From: JADJPO01 sp963724535
Lineage (GTDB): Bacteria; Actinomycetota; Actinomycetes; Actinomycetales; Kineosporiaceae
DNA: 23,987 bases
Assembly: GCA_963724535.1 (NCBI GenBank)
Contig: CAVRVD010000006.1
Coordinates: 1-23,987, forward strand
Direction: 5' to 3'
The notes below the pieces were generated by a model. It worked only from the letters and a program-made list of their open reading frames with translations. It had not been told where the DNA came from and made no database searches. The translations under genes and the position numbers were made by a program. Positions 7,234 through 15,273 of the stretch are shown here, in pieces; positions within the stretch are counted from its first letter, which is position 1, and each line of letters begins with the position of its first letter.

Positions 7234-9615
7234 ATGAGTCGGACGACCGTGAGTGGTGCCCCCTCGGCGGGTGTCGCGCGAGCGCACTCCCTGGTGGCCT
7301 GGGTGTCGTGGGTGGTCCTGGTCTCCGGACTTCTCGCCAACCAGGTCGCTGAGTCCCGCGCGCCCGAGACGGGCCAGCAGATACTGCTGGTGAGCCTCAC
7401 CGCGTTCTTCGCCTTGCTGCTGCTCCGGCTCGCCCTCGCCCTTCGGATGTACCACGACCGCCGGCTCGCCCTGCTCCTGCTCCTGGGCGCGATCCTGCTG
7501 TGGACCCTGGGCTCGATGTCGGTCAACGCGGCGAGCCTCGAGGCGCAGAACGACTTCCCCGCTCCGGGGGAGCTGCTGTTCCTGCTGTCCTACGTCGGGA
7601 TGGCCGGCTACCTCATGCTCGACGTCGACCGCAAGCAGCTGCGCCCCGCGCGGGGCTGGCTCGACGTCGCAGTCATCTGCGGCGGCAGCGCGTGCCTGGC
7701 AGCCCTGATGCTCGTCACCCCCTTCCGGATGGCGTCGGGCCAGGTGGGCCTCCCCCTGCTGCTGGCGATGGTCTACCCGTTGGCGGACGCGACGCTGGCT
7801 CTGGTCGTGCTCGGCCAGACTCTCCGGCTGGCGCGCACCGACAGCCGCAAGTCCCTCATGCTGGGCACGGCCTTCGTGTTCCTCGCCTGCGCCGACTCGG
7901 GCTTCGCCCTCCAGGTGAGTGCGCGCACCTACGACTTCGCCAATCTCAGCAACGCCCTGTGGGGGGGCGCCTTCGCCCTGCTGGCGGCGGCGGCCTGCCG
8001 ACCGGGTGTGTCGGTCATCCGGGTCATCCCGAAGCAGCGCGGCTCCGCGCTGCTGGTGAGCGCCGGGATCGTCGCAGTGGCTGTGCTCGCCATCCGGCCC
8101 AACGACGCCTTGGCCTACTACACCGTCCCGCCGGCGCTGTTGACGATGGCGGCCGTCGCCGCACGCATGGTTCTGGCGCTGAAGGACGCCACCCGTGCCA
8201 ACGAGGCGTTCGCCCTGTCCCAGACCGACGACCTCACCAACCTGCCCAACCGTCGCGCCGTGCGGGACCGGCTGGTGGCCGCCCTGGCCGACCACCGCCC
8301 GCAGGCGCTGATGCTGCTGGACCTCGACGGCTTCAAGGAGATCAACGACGCCTTGGGGCACCACGCCGGCGACGAGGTGCTTCAGTTCGTCGCGGTCCGC
8401 CTGCGCGAGTCGGTCGACAGCGAGATCATGGTGGCCCGCACCGGCGGTGACGAGTTCGCGATCCTTCTGGACACCGTCGACGAGATCGACCTGATGGAGA
8501 CCGCGCAGCACATCCTGGCGTACCTGGCCAAGCCGCTCTTCGTCGACGGCATCGAGATCCGCCCGTCCGGCTCGCTGGGCATCACCGTGGCCCAGGAGGG
8601 TGACAGCACCGACGGCGATGTGCTCCGCCGGGCCGACGTGGCGATGTACCAGGCCAAGAGCTCGCGCTCCGGGGCGGCGTTGTACGACGCGCACCTCGAC
8701 GATTTCTCGCGGGCCAGGCTGCGCTTGGCCGAGGAGCTGCGCAAGGGCCTCGCGGACGGCGAGCTCGAGGTCTGGTACCAGCCCCAGGTCGACGCTGCGA
8801 CCATGCGCGTGCACGGTCTCGAGGCTCTCGTGCGGTGGCGGCACCCCACGCAGGGCGTGCTGAGCCCGGTCGCCTTCCTCCTCGCTGCGCGGCGCGCCGG
8901 TCTGATGGGCGTCCTGTCGGACTGCGTGGCCCGGCTCGCGGTCCAGGACCTGCACCGGCTCGCCGCCGCCGGCTTCGACCTGCGGCTGGCCATCAACTGC
9001 GCCCCTCCCGAGCTGCTGAGCAACACGTTCCTGCCGCGCCTGTACTCGGCGCTCGAGGAGTGGGAGGTGCCCGCCGAGCGACTCGTCCTCGAGGTCACCG
9101 AGGACTCCTTCCTCGCCGACCCCCAGCGGGCACGCGAGGTGCTGGTGGACCTGCGCACGCACGGCGTGGAGGTGTCGATCGACGACTACGGCACCGGCTT
9201 CTCCTCGCTGACCTACTTGCGCAACCTTCCCGTGCAGGAGCTGAAGATCGACCGCTCCCTGATTCGCAGCGTCACCACCGACGAACGAAGCCGGATGATC
9301 GTGGCCTCGACGATCCAGCTCGCGCAGGCGCTCGACATGCGCACCGTGGCCGAGGGGGTCGAGGACGCCGCCGACCTCGGCGCGCTCGTGTCGCTGGGCA
9401 TCGACGTGCTGCAGGGCTACCACCTGGCCCGTCCGATGCCGGCCGCCGAGATCGAGCAGTGGCTGCGCGACTGGGGAACCACCGCGGCGCTCTTCGGCCA
9501 GAAGTCCCGGCGCGACCGGCCGGGTCGGCAGACCGGCACCCAGGGGGGCGAGGGCCGCGCCAGTCGGATCCGTGGCGCACGCCGTCCGCTCCCGGGGGAC
9601 GAAAGGCACGCCTAA
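7234..9615 (+). CDS. Membrane GGDEF-EAL protein (cyclic di-GMP synthesis/hydrolysis)
   Basis: A 793-residue protein. Residues ~20-310 hold about eight to nine hydrophobic segments (for example LLLLRLALALRM and LLLLLGAILLWTLGSM), a membrane sensor of no named type. A GGDEF domain follows, beginning TDDLTNLPNRRAVRDRL, with an intact TGGDEF at 403-408. The position for an inhibitory RxxD site reads DSEI, so product inhibition at that site is unlikely. The EAL domain starts EALVRWRHP (530-538) and keeps INCAPPELL, LEVTEDSF, IDDYGTGFSSL, ELKIDRSLI and AEGVED, i.e. the metal and catalytic residues, so both activities are possible. The ATG at 7234 with GAGGCGGAAG before it is preferred over an upstream GTG at 7198 that overlaps the decarboxylase. 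The close spacing suggests cotranscription. Confidence 0.92.
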   Translation: MSRTTVSGAPSAGVARAHSLVAWVSWVVLVSGLLANQVAESRAPETGQQILLVSLTAFFALLLLRLALALRMYHDRRLALLLLLGAILLWTLGSMSVNAASLEAQNDFPAPGELLFLLSYVGMAGYLMLDVDRKQLRPARGWLDVAVICGGSACLAALMLVTPFRMASGQVGLPLLLAMVYPLADATLALVVLGQTLRLARTDSRKSLMLGTAFVFLACADSGFALQVSARTYDFANLSNALWGGAFALLAAAACRPGVSVIRVIPKQRGSALLVSAGIVAVAVLAIRPNDALAYYTVPPALLTMAAVAARMVLALKDATRANEAFALSQTDDLTNLPNRRAVRDRLVAALADHRPQALMLLDLDGFKEINDALGHHAGDEVLQFVAVRLRESVDSEIMVARTGGDEFAILLDTVDEIDLMETAQHILAYLAKPLFVDGIEIRPSGSLGITVAQEGDSTDGDVLRRADVAMYQAKSSRSGAALYDAHLDDFSRARLRLAEELRKGLADGELEVWYQPQVDAATMRVHGLEALVRWRHPTQGVLSPVAFLLAARRAGLMGVLSDCVARLAVQDLHRLAAAGFDLRLAINCAPPELLSNTFLPRLYSALEEWEVPAERLVLEVTEDSFLADPQRAREVLVDLRTHGVEVSIDDYGTGFSSLTYLRNLPVQELKIDRSLIRSVTTDERSRMIVASTIQLAQALDMRTVAEGVEDAADLGALVSLGIDVLQGYHLARPMPAAEIEQWLRDWGTTAALFGQKSRRDRPGRQTGTQGGEGRASRIRGARRPLPGDERHA

Positions 9616-9624
9616 TCCAGGACT

Positions 9625-9660
9625 ACCCTATTTGTCCGCTATTGGTAAGAATAGGGTTAT
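9625..9660 (+). promoter_or_regulatory. AT-rich promoter region with inverted repeat and 11-bp-phased CTATT/AATAG motif
   Basis: Between the GGDEF-EAL stop and the next ATG lies a short stretch far richer in A/T than its surroundings. It contains a perfect 8-bp inverted repeat, ACCCTATT (9625-9632) and AATAGGGT (9650-9657), separated by 17 bp. A third partial copy, CTATT at 9639-9643, sits exactly between them, so the core occurs at 9628, 9639 and 9650 with 11-bp spacing, one helical turn each. TAGGGT (9652-9657) fits the loose actinobacterial -10 consensus TAnnnT. This suggests an operator overlapping a promoter. No regulator is identified. Confidence 0.45.
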
Positions 9661-9692
9661 CAGCCGCATAGTTCAGAATCTGGGAGTTACTC

Positions 9693-10409
9693 ATGAGTGG
9701 CACTCCGTTGCGTTTCGTCTTCGACCCGGTCGGCGCCGACCTGGCTGCCGCACTCGAGTGCGAGGCGAGCGTCTTCCTGGACGCCTACGGCAACTCCGGT
9801 GAGGAGCTCGACCTCGAGTACGCGCCGTACGCCGACTCGACAGGCTTCATGACCGTCATGGACGCCGGCGGACGGGCCCTCGCGACCACCCGGTTCATCG
9901 CCCCCGGACCGGCCGGGCTGAAGACGCTCAACGACACGCGACGCCAGCCCTGGGGCGTGGACGGTCTGCGCTCCGCGCGTGCTGCCGGACTCGACCCCGC
10001 CCGCACCTGGGACATCGCGACCATCGCCGTCCGTCGGACCTCGGGCGAAGGCGCCCTGTGCGCCGCCGCGCTGTACCACGGCATCGTGACGGCGGCCCGC
10101 GCCAACGGGATCGACTCGATCGTCATGATCATGGATGCCCGCGCCCGCCGGCTGCTGTCCGCTGCCGGCATGCAGACGCAGGTGCTGCCCGGCACCCACG
10201 AGGGCCCCTACCTGGGCTCGGAGCGCAGCACGCCGCTCTGGGCCGACCTGGGCCGGCTCTTCGACCTCCAGCGCGAGACCAACCCGGAGGCCTACCGGCT
10301 CATCTACCAGGGCGTCGGCCTGGACGGCATCAGCCTGCCGACCGACTGGACGTGGCACCGCCGCGCCGCCGGCGACCGGGTCGCCGGCCGGGTCGGCAGT
10401 CTCGCCTGA
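9693..10409 (+). CDS. GNAT-fold N-acyltransferase resembling acyl-homoserine-lactone synthase
   Basis: A 238-residue protein with GGGAG as ribosome site before the ATG. No exact family is certain, but the order of motifs follows the LuxI/autoinducer-synthase branch of GNAT proteins. An N-terminal acidic block reads ELDLEYAPYADSTGFM. A strand-turn-strand GGRALATTRFIAP parallels the G-x-x-R-L-P segment of LuxI. RTWDIATIAVRR parallels W-E-x-S-R-F-A-V. Then come an amphipathic helix (LYHGIVTAARANGIDSIVMI) and RLLSAAGM, as in the C-terminal half. The catalytic glutamate of classical LuxI is replaced by Asp in WDIAT. It may acylate an amine or amino acid using acyl-CoA or acyl-ACP. It is a single gene between the GGDEF-EAL gene and a convergent MFS transporter. 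A 10-bp palindrome, ACTCATGAGT, spans the start codon. Confidence 0.6.
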   Translation: MSGTPLRFVFDPVGADLAAALECEASVFLDAYGNSGEELDLEYAPYADSTGFMTVMDAGGRALATTRFIAPGPAGLKTLNDTRRQPWGVDGLRSARAAGLDPARTWDIATIAVRRTSGEGALCAAALYHGIVTAARANGIDSIVMIMDARARRLLSAAGMQTQVLPGTHEGPYLGSERSTPLWADLGRLFDLQRETNPEAYRLIYQGVGLDGISLPTDWTWHRRAAGDRVAGRVGSLA

Positions 10410-10459
10410 CGCGCTGGTGGAGCGGATCCCGGCCGACAGCTGACCGCGGCCGCGCACCG

Positions 10460-11815
10460 CTACCGTCCCGGAGTGGCGTCCGGCACCGGCTCCTCGGTGG
10501 CGATCAGCGACGGGGGTCCCACCGCGAGCCCCTCCTCCGGCTGGGGCTGGGCAGTGCCGGCGTCGACCAGCGCCTCGGCCGGCACGTGCTCGTCGAGGAA
10601 CCGGCGGGCCAGGCGGGTCGAGGGGTGCACCCCGAGGGTGGCCACCACGATGATGCCGGCGATGACGACCCAGCCCAGGGCGCCCCAGCTCATCGCCAGG
10701 AAGGTGTACAGCGCGGGAGCCCACACCCGCCCCAGCGTGCCGGTCAGCTCGCCTGCCCCCTGGTAGGCGCCGCGCTGGCGCGGGTCCATCAGCTCGGCCT
10801 CGAACGACCAGCTCGCGGCCGAGAGGAACAGCTCGGCCCCGGTGACGGTGACGTGCCCCAGCCAGACCAGCGCGATGGTCACCCAACCGACCGTGTCGTG
10901 CGTGGCCAGCGTGATGAGGCAGGACACGACGAAGAAGGAGGACGAGACCCGGATCGCCCGCAGCGCGGTGGACACGTCCTTGACCCCGCGGGCCGCCGCG
11001 AGCGGCAGGAAGATGCACATCACCGTGTTGGTGCCGAACAGGAACGCCAGCAGCACTCGCGGGGCGTCGGTCTCCTCGACCAGCCACAGCGGGATCACGA
11101 TGTTGAGCAGCACCTGGTTGGTCCAGAAGACCCCGGTGAAGAACTCGGTGAGCAGCCAGCCGGGGTTGCGCAGCGGACCCGGCCCGGGGACCTTGGCCTT
11201 GCGGTCCTCAGGGGTGCGCTCGTCGTGCGAGGCACGAGGCAGCCTGCTGATCGCCAGGCCGTTGACCAGGAACGCCACAGCGGTGAACCAGGGCACCGCG
11301 TGGAGGACGTCGTTGGAGTCGAAGGCCAGCGCGACGCCACCGACCAGCGAGCCGAGGGTGAAGCCGACGTTGAGCGCGGAGTACATGTAGGCACGCGACC
11401 GCACCCGCTCCCCGGGCGGCAGGACGTCGATGGTGTACGCGCCGTGGGCGGCCCCGCCCAGGGCGCCGACGACCTCCATGCCGACCGCCATCGCGACGTA
11501 CCCGTGGAAGTCGGTGATGAACGGCCACACCGAGAACATCGCCGCCTGACCGATCGCGCTGACCGCCCACATCCGCTTCGCCCCGAACCGGTCGACCAGC
11601 TTGCCCATCGGCAGCGCCACCAGGAAGGCCGCGATCCCGGCGAACGTCAGTCCGAGGCCGACCTGGGCCGCGGACAGGCCGACGATCTGGGTGAAGAACA
11701 CTGCCGACCCGGTCATGAACGTGCCCTCGCCGAGCGCGAAGAGCAGGGACTGTCCAGCGAGTCGTCCGGCCAGGGGGGACGGCGGACGGGCATGTCTGAG
11801 GACGGTGGCCAGCAT
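10460..11815 (-). CDS. Major facilitator superfamily transporter
   Basis: A 451-residue polytopic protein with about 12 hydrophobic helices. The MFS loop motif GKLVDRFGAKRMW lies between helices 2 and 3, and a central hydrophilic loop (RASHDERTPEDRKAK) separates the two halves. It resembles drug-efflux type MFS proteins; the substrate is unknown. The ATG at 11815 is chosen because AGGAAG lies ten bases upstream. A longer frame from a GTG at 11869 is open, but half of its 18 extra codons end in A or T (AGT, ACA, GAT, ATT, GAA, AGA), unlike the gene itself, and they look like promoter DNA. It lies downstream of the amidase on the same strand, 123 bp away, and may share its transcript. The C-terminal ~50 residues are hydrophilic. 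Confidence 0.88.
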   Translation of the reverse strand: MLATVLRHARPPSPLAGRLAGQSLLFALGEGTFMTGSAVFFTQIVGLSAAQVGLGLTFAGIAAFLVALPMGKLVDRFGAKRMWAVSAIGQAAMFSVWPFITDFHGYVAMAVGMEVVGALGGAAHGAYTIDVLPPGERVRSRAYMYSALNVGFTLGSLVGGVALAFDSNDVLHAVPWFTAVAFLVNGLAISRLPRASHDERTPEDRKAKVPGPGPLRNPGWLLTEFFTGVFWTNQVLLNIVIPLWLVEETDAPRVLLAFLFGTNTVMCIFLPLAAARGVKDVSTALRAIRVSSSFFVVSCLITLATHDTVGWVTIALVWLGHVTVTGAELFLSAASWSFEAELMDPRQRGAYQGAGELTGTLGRVWAPALYTFLAMSWGALGWVVIAGIIVVATLGVHPSTRLARRFLDEHVPAEALVDAGTAQPQPEEGLAVGPPSLIATEEPVPDATPGR

Positions 11816-11892
11816 TCGGGCGATTCTTCCTGTTTCCCCGGCCGCTGTCGCCCGAATATCTGTACTCACCAGGCACGCTGGACGAAGCCTCC

Positions 11893-11910
11893 GGGCGGTC
11901 GGCGCCGCCC
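11893..11910. other. GC-rich hairpin between amidase and MFS genes
   Basis: GGGCGG (11893-11898) and CCGCCC (11905-11910) form a 6-bp stem with a 6-base loop in the amidase-MFS spacer. No T-run follows on either strand, so it is not a canonical intrinsic terminator. It could weaken read-through from the amidase into the MFS gene. Confidence 0.3.
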
Positions 11911-11938
11911 TGGTGAGGTGGGGGACGTGGGGGCCCGC

Positions 11939-13339
11939 TCACGCGTCGACGCCGGCGGCCTCCAGCGCCTCGGCGACGCGAACCAGACCGAAGTCGCTCC
12001 CGGCACGGCCCAGCAGCATGGTGCCCACCGGCATGCCGTCCTCAGCCGACCGCCCGCTCGGCACCGAGACCGAGGGCAGGCCGACCAGGTTGGCCACCAC
12101 CGTCCAGCAGTCGGTGTACGGCGCGGTCAGCGGGTCGGCGATCTCCTCGGGGCTCCGGGCGGAGTGGAGGAGCGGCGCAGTGGTCGGCATCGTCGGCGAG
12201 ACCAGGAAGTCGCAGGCGGCGAGCGCCGTGCCGATCTCGCGGGTGAGTCGCTCCTGGTCGCTGAACGCCTGTGCCAGCTCCTGACGCTCCCCTGCCAGCA
12301 GCCGGACGCCGAGCTCGTAGCGGCGGTTCACCTCCGGACCGGCCAGCCCCGTGGCGACGTACGGCGCGACGACTGGGACGCAGGCAGCCGACGACAGGCT
12401 CATGTACGTCGACAGCGCACCACGCACGGACGGGGCCGACACCTCGTCGACCGTCGCGCCGAGCCTGACCAGGAGCTCGACCGTGCGCCGGAAGCAGGTG
12501 AGCACCGCAGGGCTGTTGCCCGCCCCCGACAGCTCCTGGACCACCCCGATGCGGAGCCCGCTCAGGTCGGCCACCTGGTGCACCCTCTCCGGGGCGGGCC
12601 GGTACGGCCGACCGGTCAGCACGCCGAGGAGCACCCCTAGGTCGGCGGCGGTGCGCGCCAGCGGGCCGACCCTGTCCAGGTGGGGGGCGAAGGGGACGAC
12701 CCCGGCGGTCGGCACCACACCCGGCGTGGGCGCCATCCCGAACACCCCGCACTGAGCCGCCGGCTCACGGATGGATCCGCCCGTGTCGGTGCCGATCGCG
12801 AGCGGTACCTCGTGCGCGGCGACGGCGGCCGCGCACCCTCCGCTGCTGCCGCCAGGGCTGCGGTTGGGGTCGTGGGGGTTCAACGACGGACCGTGCGGCG
12901 AGGTCTGGGTCGAGGCGCCCATCGCCAGCTCGTCCATGTTCGCCCGTGCCACCAGCACCGCCCCGGCCCGGCGAAGCCGACGAACCACCTCCGCGTCCTT
13001 GGTAGCGACAGGCCCTTGGTGCGCCGGCGAACAGGCTGCGGTGACCTGTCCGCGCACGTCGATGTTGTCCTTGACCACGACCGGCACCCCGGCGAGCGGG
13101 CCGAGCTCGGCACCCCCGCGGCGGCGCGCATCCAGCCGCCGGGCGGCCCGGAGCGCCCCATGGCGGGTCACGCCCACCAGGGCACGCGTCGAGGGCTCAC
13201 GATCGGCGATACGCAGGAGGTGACTCGTCAGCACGGCTTCTGCGTCGACCTCACCGCGCGCGACCAGGGCGGCCAGTCGGGTGGCGGACTCGTCCGGGAG
13301 ACTCCGCGGCCCGGGCTGCGGCTCGATGCTCATGCGCAC
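11939..13339 (-). CDS. Amidase-signature family hydrolase
   Basis: A 466-residue enzyme of the amidase signature family (GatA, AtzF and related amidases), which hydrolyses C-N amide bonds. The catalytic triad is visible: K90 in PVVVKDNIDV, the cis-Ser pair S165/S166 in SPGGSSGGCAAAVAA, and the nucleophile S189 in GTDTGGSIREPAAQCG. The C-terminal region (SVPSGRSAEDGMPVGTMLLG) is typical. No gatB or gatC is nearby, and the length and isolation argue against tRNA amidotransferase function; the substrate is unknown. The GTG at 13339 is favoured by GAGGG nine bases upstream; an ATG two codons later is possible. It could form an operon with the MFS transporter. Confidence 0.9.
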   Translation of the reverse strand: MRMSIEPQPGPRSLPDESATRLAALVARGEVDAEAVLTSHLLRIADREPSTRALVGVTRHGALRAARRLDARRRGGAELGPLAGVPVVVKDNIDVRGQVTAACSPAHQGPVATKDAEVVRRLRRAGAVLVARANMDELAMGASTQTSPHGPSLNPHDPNRSPGGSSGGCAAAVAAHEVPLAIGTDTGGSIREPAAQCGVFGMAPTPGVVPTAGVVPFAPHLDRVGPLARTAADLGVLLGVLTGRPYRPAPERVHQVADLSGLRIGVVQELSGAGNSPAVLTCFRRTVELLVRLGATVDEVSAPSVRGALSTYMSLSSAACVPVVAPYVATGLAGPEVNRRYELGVRLLAGERQELAQAFSDQERLTREIGTALAACDFLVSPTMPTTAPLLHSARSPEEIADPLTAPYTDCWTVVANLVGLPSVSVPSGRSAEDGMPVGTMLLGRAGSDFGLVRVAEALEAAGVDA

Positions 13340-13448
13340 AGGGTTGCACCCTCATGTTTCGCGCAGGTCAAGACCCGAGATTTTGCCTCACGCAGGCGCG
13401 ACGTGGCACGCGCTCCGCGAGCCCGCTCGCCGTCACGCTCCGTCCGCG

Positions 13449-14402
13449 TCAGCCGACGAAGCCGTTGTCCTCCAGCCACTTCTGGGCGACCTGCTCCACC
13501 GGGAGGCCGTCGACGTCGACCTGTGCGTTGAGCTTCTGCAGCTCCTCGGTGGTGAGCTTCTCGGCGACCGGGGAGAAGATCTCCTCCAGCTCCGGGTGCT
13601 CGTCGAACACGTCGTTGCGCACCGTCAGCGCGAGGTTGTAGATCACGAAGTAGGACTTGTCGTCGTCCAGCACCAGCATGTCGTTGGCCGGGATCCGGCC
13701 GTCGGTCGCGAAGACCTCGCCGAACTTGCACGGTGAACCCTGCGGAACGCGTGTGAAGACGATCCCCAGGTCGACCTCCGTCAGGGCCCCCTCGGGCAGG
13801 CTGAAGCCATAGGCCTTCTCCAGCCCCGGCAGGCCGTCGGAGCGGTCGATGAACTCCGAGGCCGCGCACAGCGTGGCCTCGGAGGGCTTGCTGGTGGCGA
13901 GGTCGGCGAAGTCGGACAGCGTGGTCACGCCCAGCTCCTGCGAGGTGGCCGAGGAGGTGGCGAGGGCGTAGGTGTTGTTCACCGGCGCCAGCGCTGTCCA
14001 CTTGACGTCGTTCTTCTGGAGGTCCTCCTCGGCAACGACCTCGAAGAGCTTGGCCTCGTCGGTGGGCGCCTGGTCGGCCTCGTGGCCCAGGAGCTCGGCC
14101 CAGCCGGTCCCGGTGTACTCCCAGTACATGTCGATCTCGCCTGAGGTCAGCGCCTTGCGGACGTTCGTGGTGCCCGTGATGCCGGTCTGGTCGTTCACCG
14201 AGGCGCCGGCGTCCTTCAGGACCTGCAGGGTGATCTGGCCCAGGACGAGCTGCTCGGTGAACTCCTTCGAGCCGACCGTGAACGAAGCACCCGCGAGCTG
14301 CCCGGTCCCGCCGCCACTGTCACCACCGCAGCCGGCCACCCCCAGGGACAGCGCCGCCAGCAAGGTGGTCAGTCGGATAAGCCTGGTCTTCGGAGCCCGC
14401 AT
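13449..14402 (-). CDS. opuCC: Osmoprotectant (glycine betaine/choline type) ABC transporter substrate-binding lipoprotein
   Basis: A 317-residue lipoprotein. A signal peptide ends in the lipobox GVAGC, with C25 the lipidated residue, followed by a short Gly/Ser linker. The mature part begins ASFTVGSKEFTEQLVLGQIT, the hallmark of OpuCC/ProX-type binding proteins for quaternary amines. SGEIDMYWEYTGTGW, PVNNTYALATS and LTVRNDVFDEHPELEEIF continue the fold. The start at 14402 is chosen for AGAAGGG eight bases upstream; an ATG six codons earlier (14420) also has a purine-rich site. It is the last gene of the operon, 74 bp after the second permease. The ligand could be betaine, carnitine, choline or a related compound. 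Confidence 0.9.
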   Translation of the reverse strand: MRAPKTRLIRLTTLLAALSLGVAGCGGDSGGGTGQLAGASFTVGSKEFTEQLVLGQITLQVLKDAGASVNDQTGITGTTNVRKALTSGEIDMYWEYTGTGWAELLGHEADQAPTDEAKLFEVVAEEDLQKNDVKWTALAPVNNTYALATSSATSQELGVTTLSDFADLATSKPSEATLCAASEFIDRSDGLPGLEKAYGFSLPEGALTEVDLGIVFTRVPQGSPCKFGEVFATDGRIPANDMLVLDDDKSYFVIYNLALTVRNDVFDEHPELEEIFSPVAEKLTTEELQKLNAQVDVDGLPVEQVAQKWLEDNGFVG

Positions 14403-14476
14403 GTGGTTCACCCTTCTCATGTTGTCCTTCGTTGTTGTCCGTCGTGGAGGTCCCTCGCCGTCGGCGTACTGCGACG

Positions 14477-15271
14477 TCAGAGCCCCCGCGGCCGGAGCCT
14501 CTCCTCGGCGATGCCGGCCACGTAGTCGACCGACAAGGCGAGCACCGCCACGAGCACGGCCCCGACGATCGTGATGAGTGGCCGGTTCTGGACGAAGCCC
14601 GCGACGATGAGCCCGCCGAGGCCCCCGGCACCGATGAACGTCCCGAGCGTGGCGGTGCCGACGTTGATGGTCAGCGCCGTCCGCAGGCCAGCCATGATGA
14701 TCGGCACTGCCAGTGGCAGCTCGATCCGCGTGAGCACCATCCGCTTGGTCATGCCCATCCCCCGGGCCGACTCGACCACCGATGCGTCGACCTGCCGGAG
14801 CCCGACCATGGTGTTGCGCAGGACCGGGAGGACCGTGTACGCGACGAGGGCCACCACGGCGGGCCAGAAGCCGATGTCCCACACGATGGCGAACAGGGCG
14901 ATCAACCCGATCGACGGCACTGCCTGACCGATGTTGAACGCAGCGATGGCTGGCGGGGTGATCAGCCGAGCACCCGGCCGGGTCAGGAGGATCCCGACGG
15001 GGATCGCGATGGCCAGGACGAGGACCGTCGAGACCAGCGTGAGCTGGATGTGCTCCCAGGCCGCGGTCGTGATGACGCCGGAGTTCAGCCGCCGCTGCTC
15101 ACCGCTGCTCAGGTCCTGACCGCGCACGTACAGGTAGACGGCGAGGAGCACGCCCAGCAGGACCAACGGCGTGAGGAGGTAGCCCATCCGGCTCCGGTGC
15201 CTCACCGGCGCTCCCACGAGGGTGGTGGCCGCGTCGAGGTCAGCCTCGGGGTCGTGTGTCCGCTGCGTCAT
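14477..15271 (-). CDS. Osmoprotectant ABC transporter permease (second)
   Basis: A 264-residue inner-membrane permease with about six hydrophobic helices. It carries the binding-protein-dependent transport signature VESARGMGMTKRMVLTRIELPLAVPIIMAG (shortened: the EAA loop is ESARGMGMTKRMVLTRIELP) that contacts the ATPase. The N-terminal segment includes YLLTPLVLLGVLLAVYLYV, then an external loop (GQDLSSGEQRRL) before the permease core. The ATG at 15271 lies two bases after the TGA of the ATPase gene; an in-frame GTG at 15277 overlaps that stop as GTGA. Either arrangement implies translational coupling. It pairs with the permease at 16494-17171 to form the transmembrane channel of an OpuC-type importer. 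Confidence 0.9.
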   Translation of the reverse strand: MTQRTHDPEADLDAATTLVGAPVRHRSRMGYLLTPLVLLGVLLAVYLYVRGQDLSSGEQRRLNSGVITTAAWEHIQLTLVSTVLVLAIAIPVGILLTRPGARLITPPAIAAFNIGQAVPSIGLIALFAIVWDIGFWPAVVALVAYTVLPVLRNTMVGLRQVDASVVESARGMGMTKRMVLTRIELPLAVPIIMAGLRTALTINVGTATLGTFIGAGGLGGLIVAGFVQNRPLITIVGAVLVAVLALSVDYVAGIAEERLRPRGL

Positions 15272-15273
15272 GG

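Noticed and set aside
7090..9609. Very long open frame (~839 codons) on the minus strand opposite the GGDEF-EAL gene
   Set aside because: The plus strand has unambiguous GGDEF and EAL domains; the opposite frame has no recognisable domain and is Arg/Gln/Gly/His-rich, the usual mirror of a GC-rich gene.
11816..11869. Longer MFS start at GTG 11869
   Set aside because: Half of the 18 extra codons end in A/T, unlike the gene, and no ribosome site precedes it, whereas ATG 11815 has AGGAAG.
10058..12640. Open frame of ~860 codons on the plus strand across the GNAT, MFS and amidase region
   Set aside because: It runs antisense to the clear MFS and amidase genes and has shadow composition without domains.
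14456..14466. Palindrome CGCCGTCGGCG between binding protein and second permease as a terminator
   Set aside because: The centre is one base, so no hairpin loop is possible, and there is no T-run; common by chance in this GC range.
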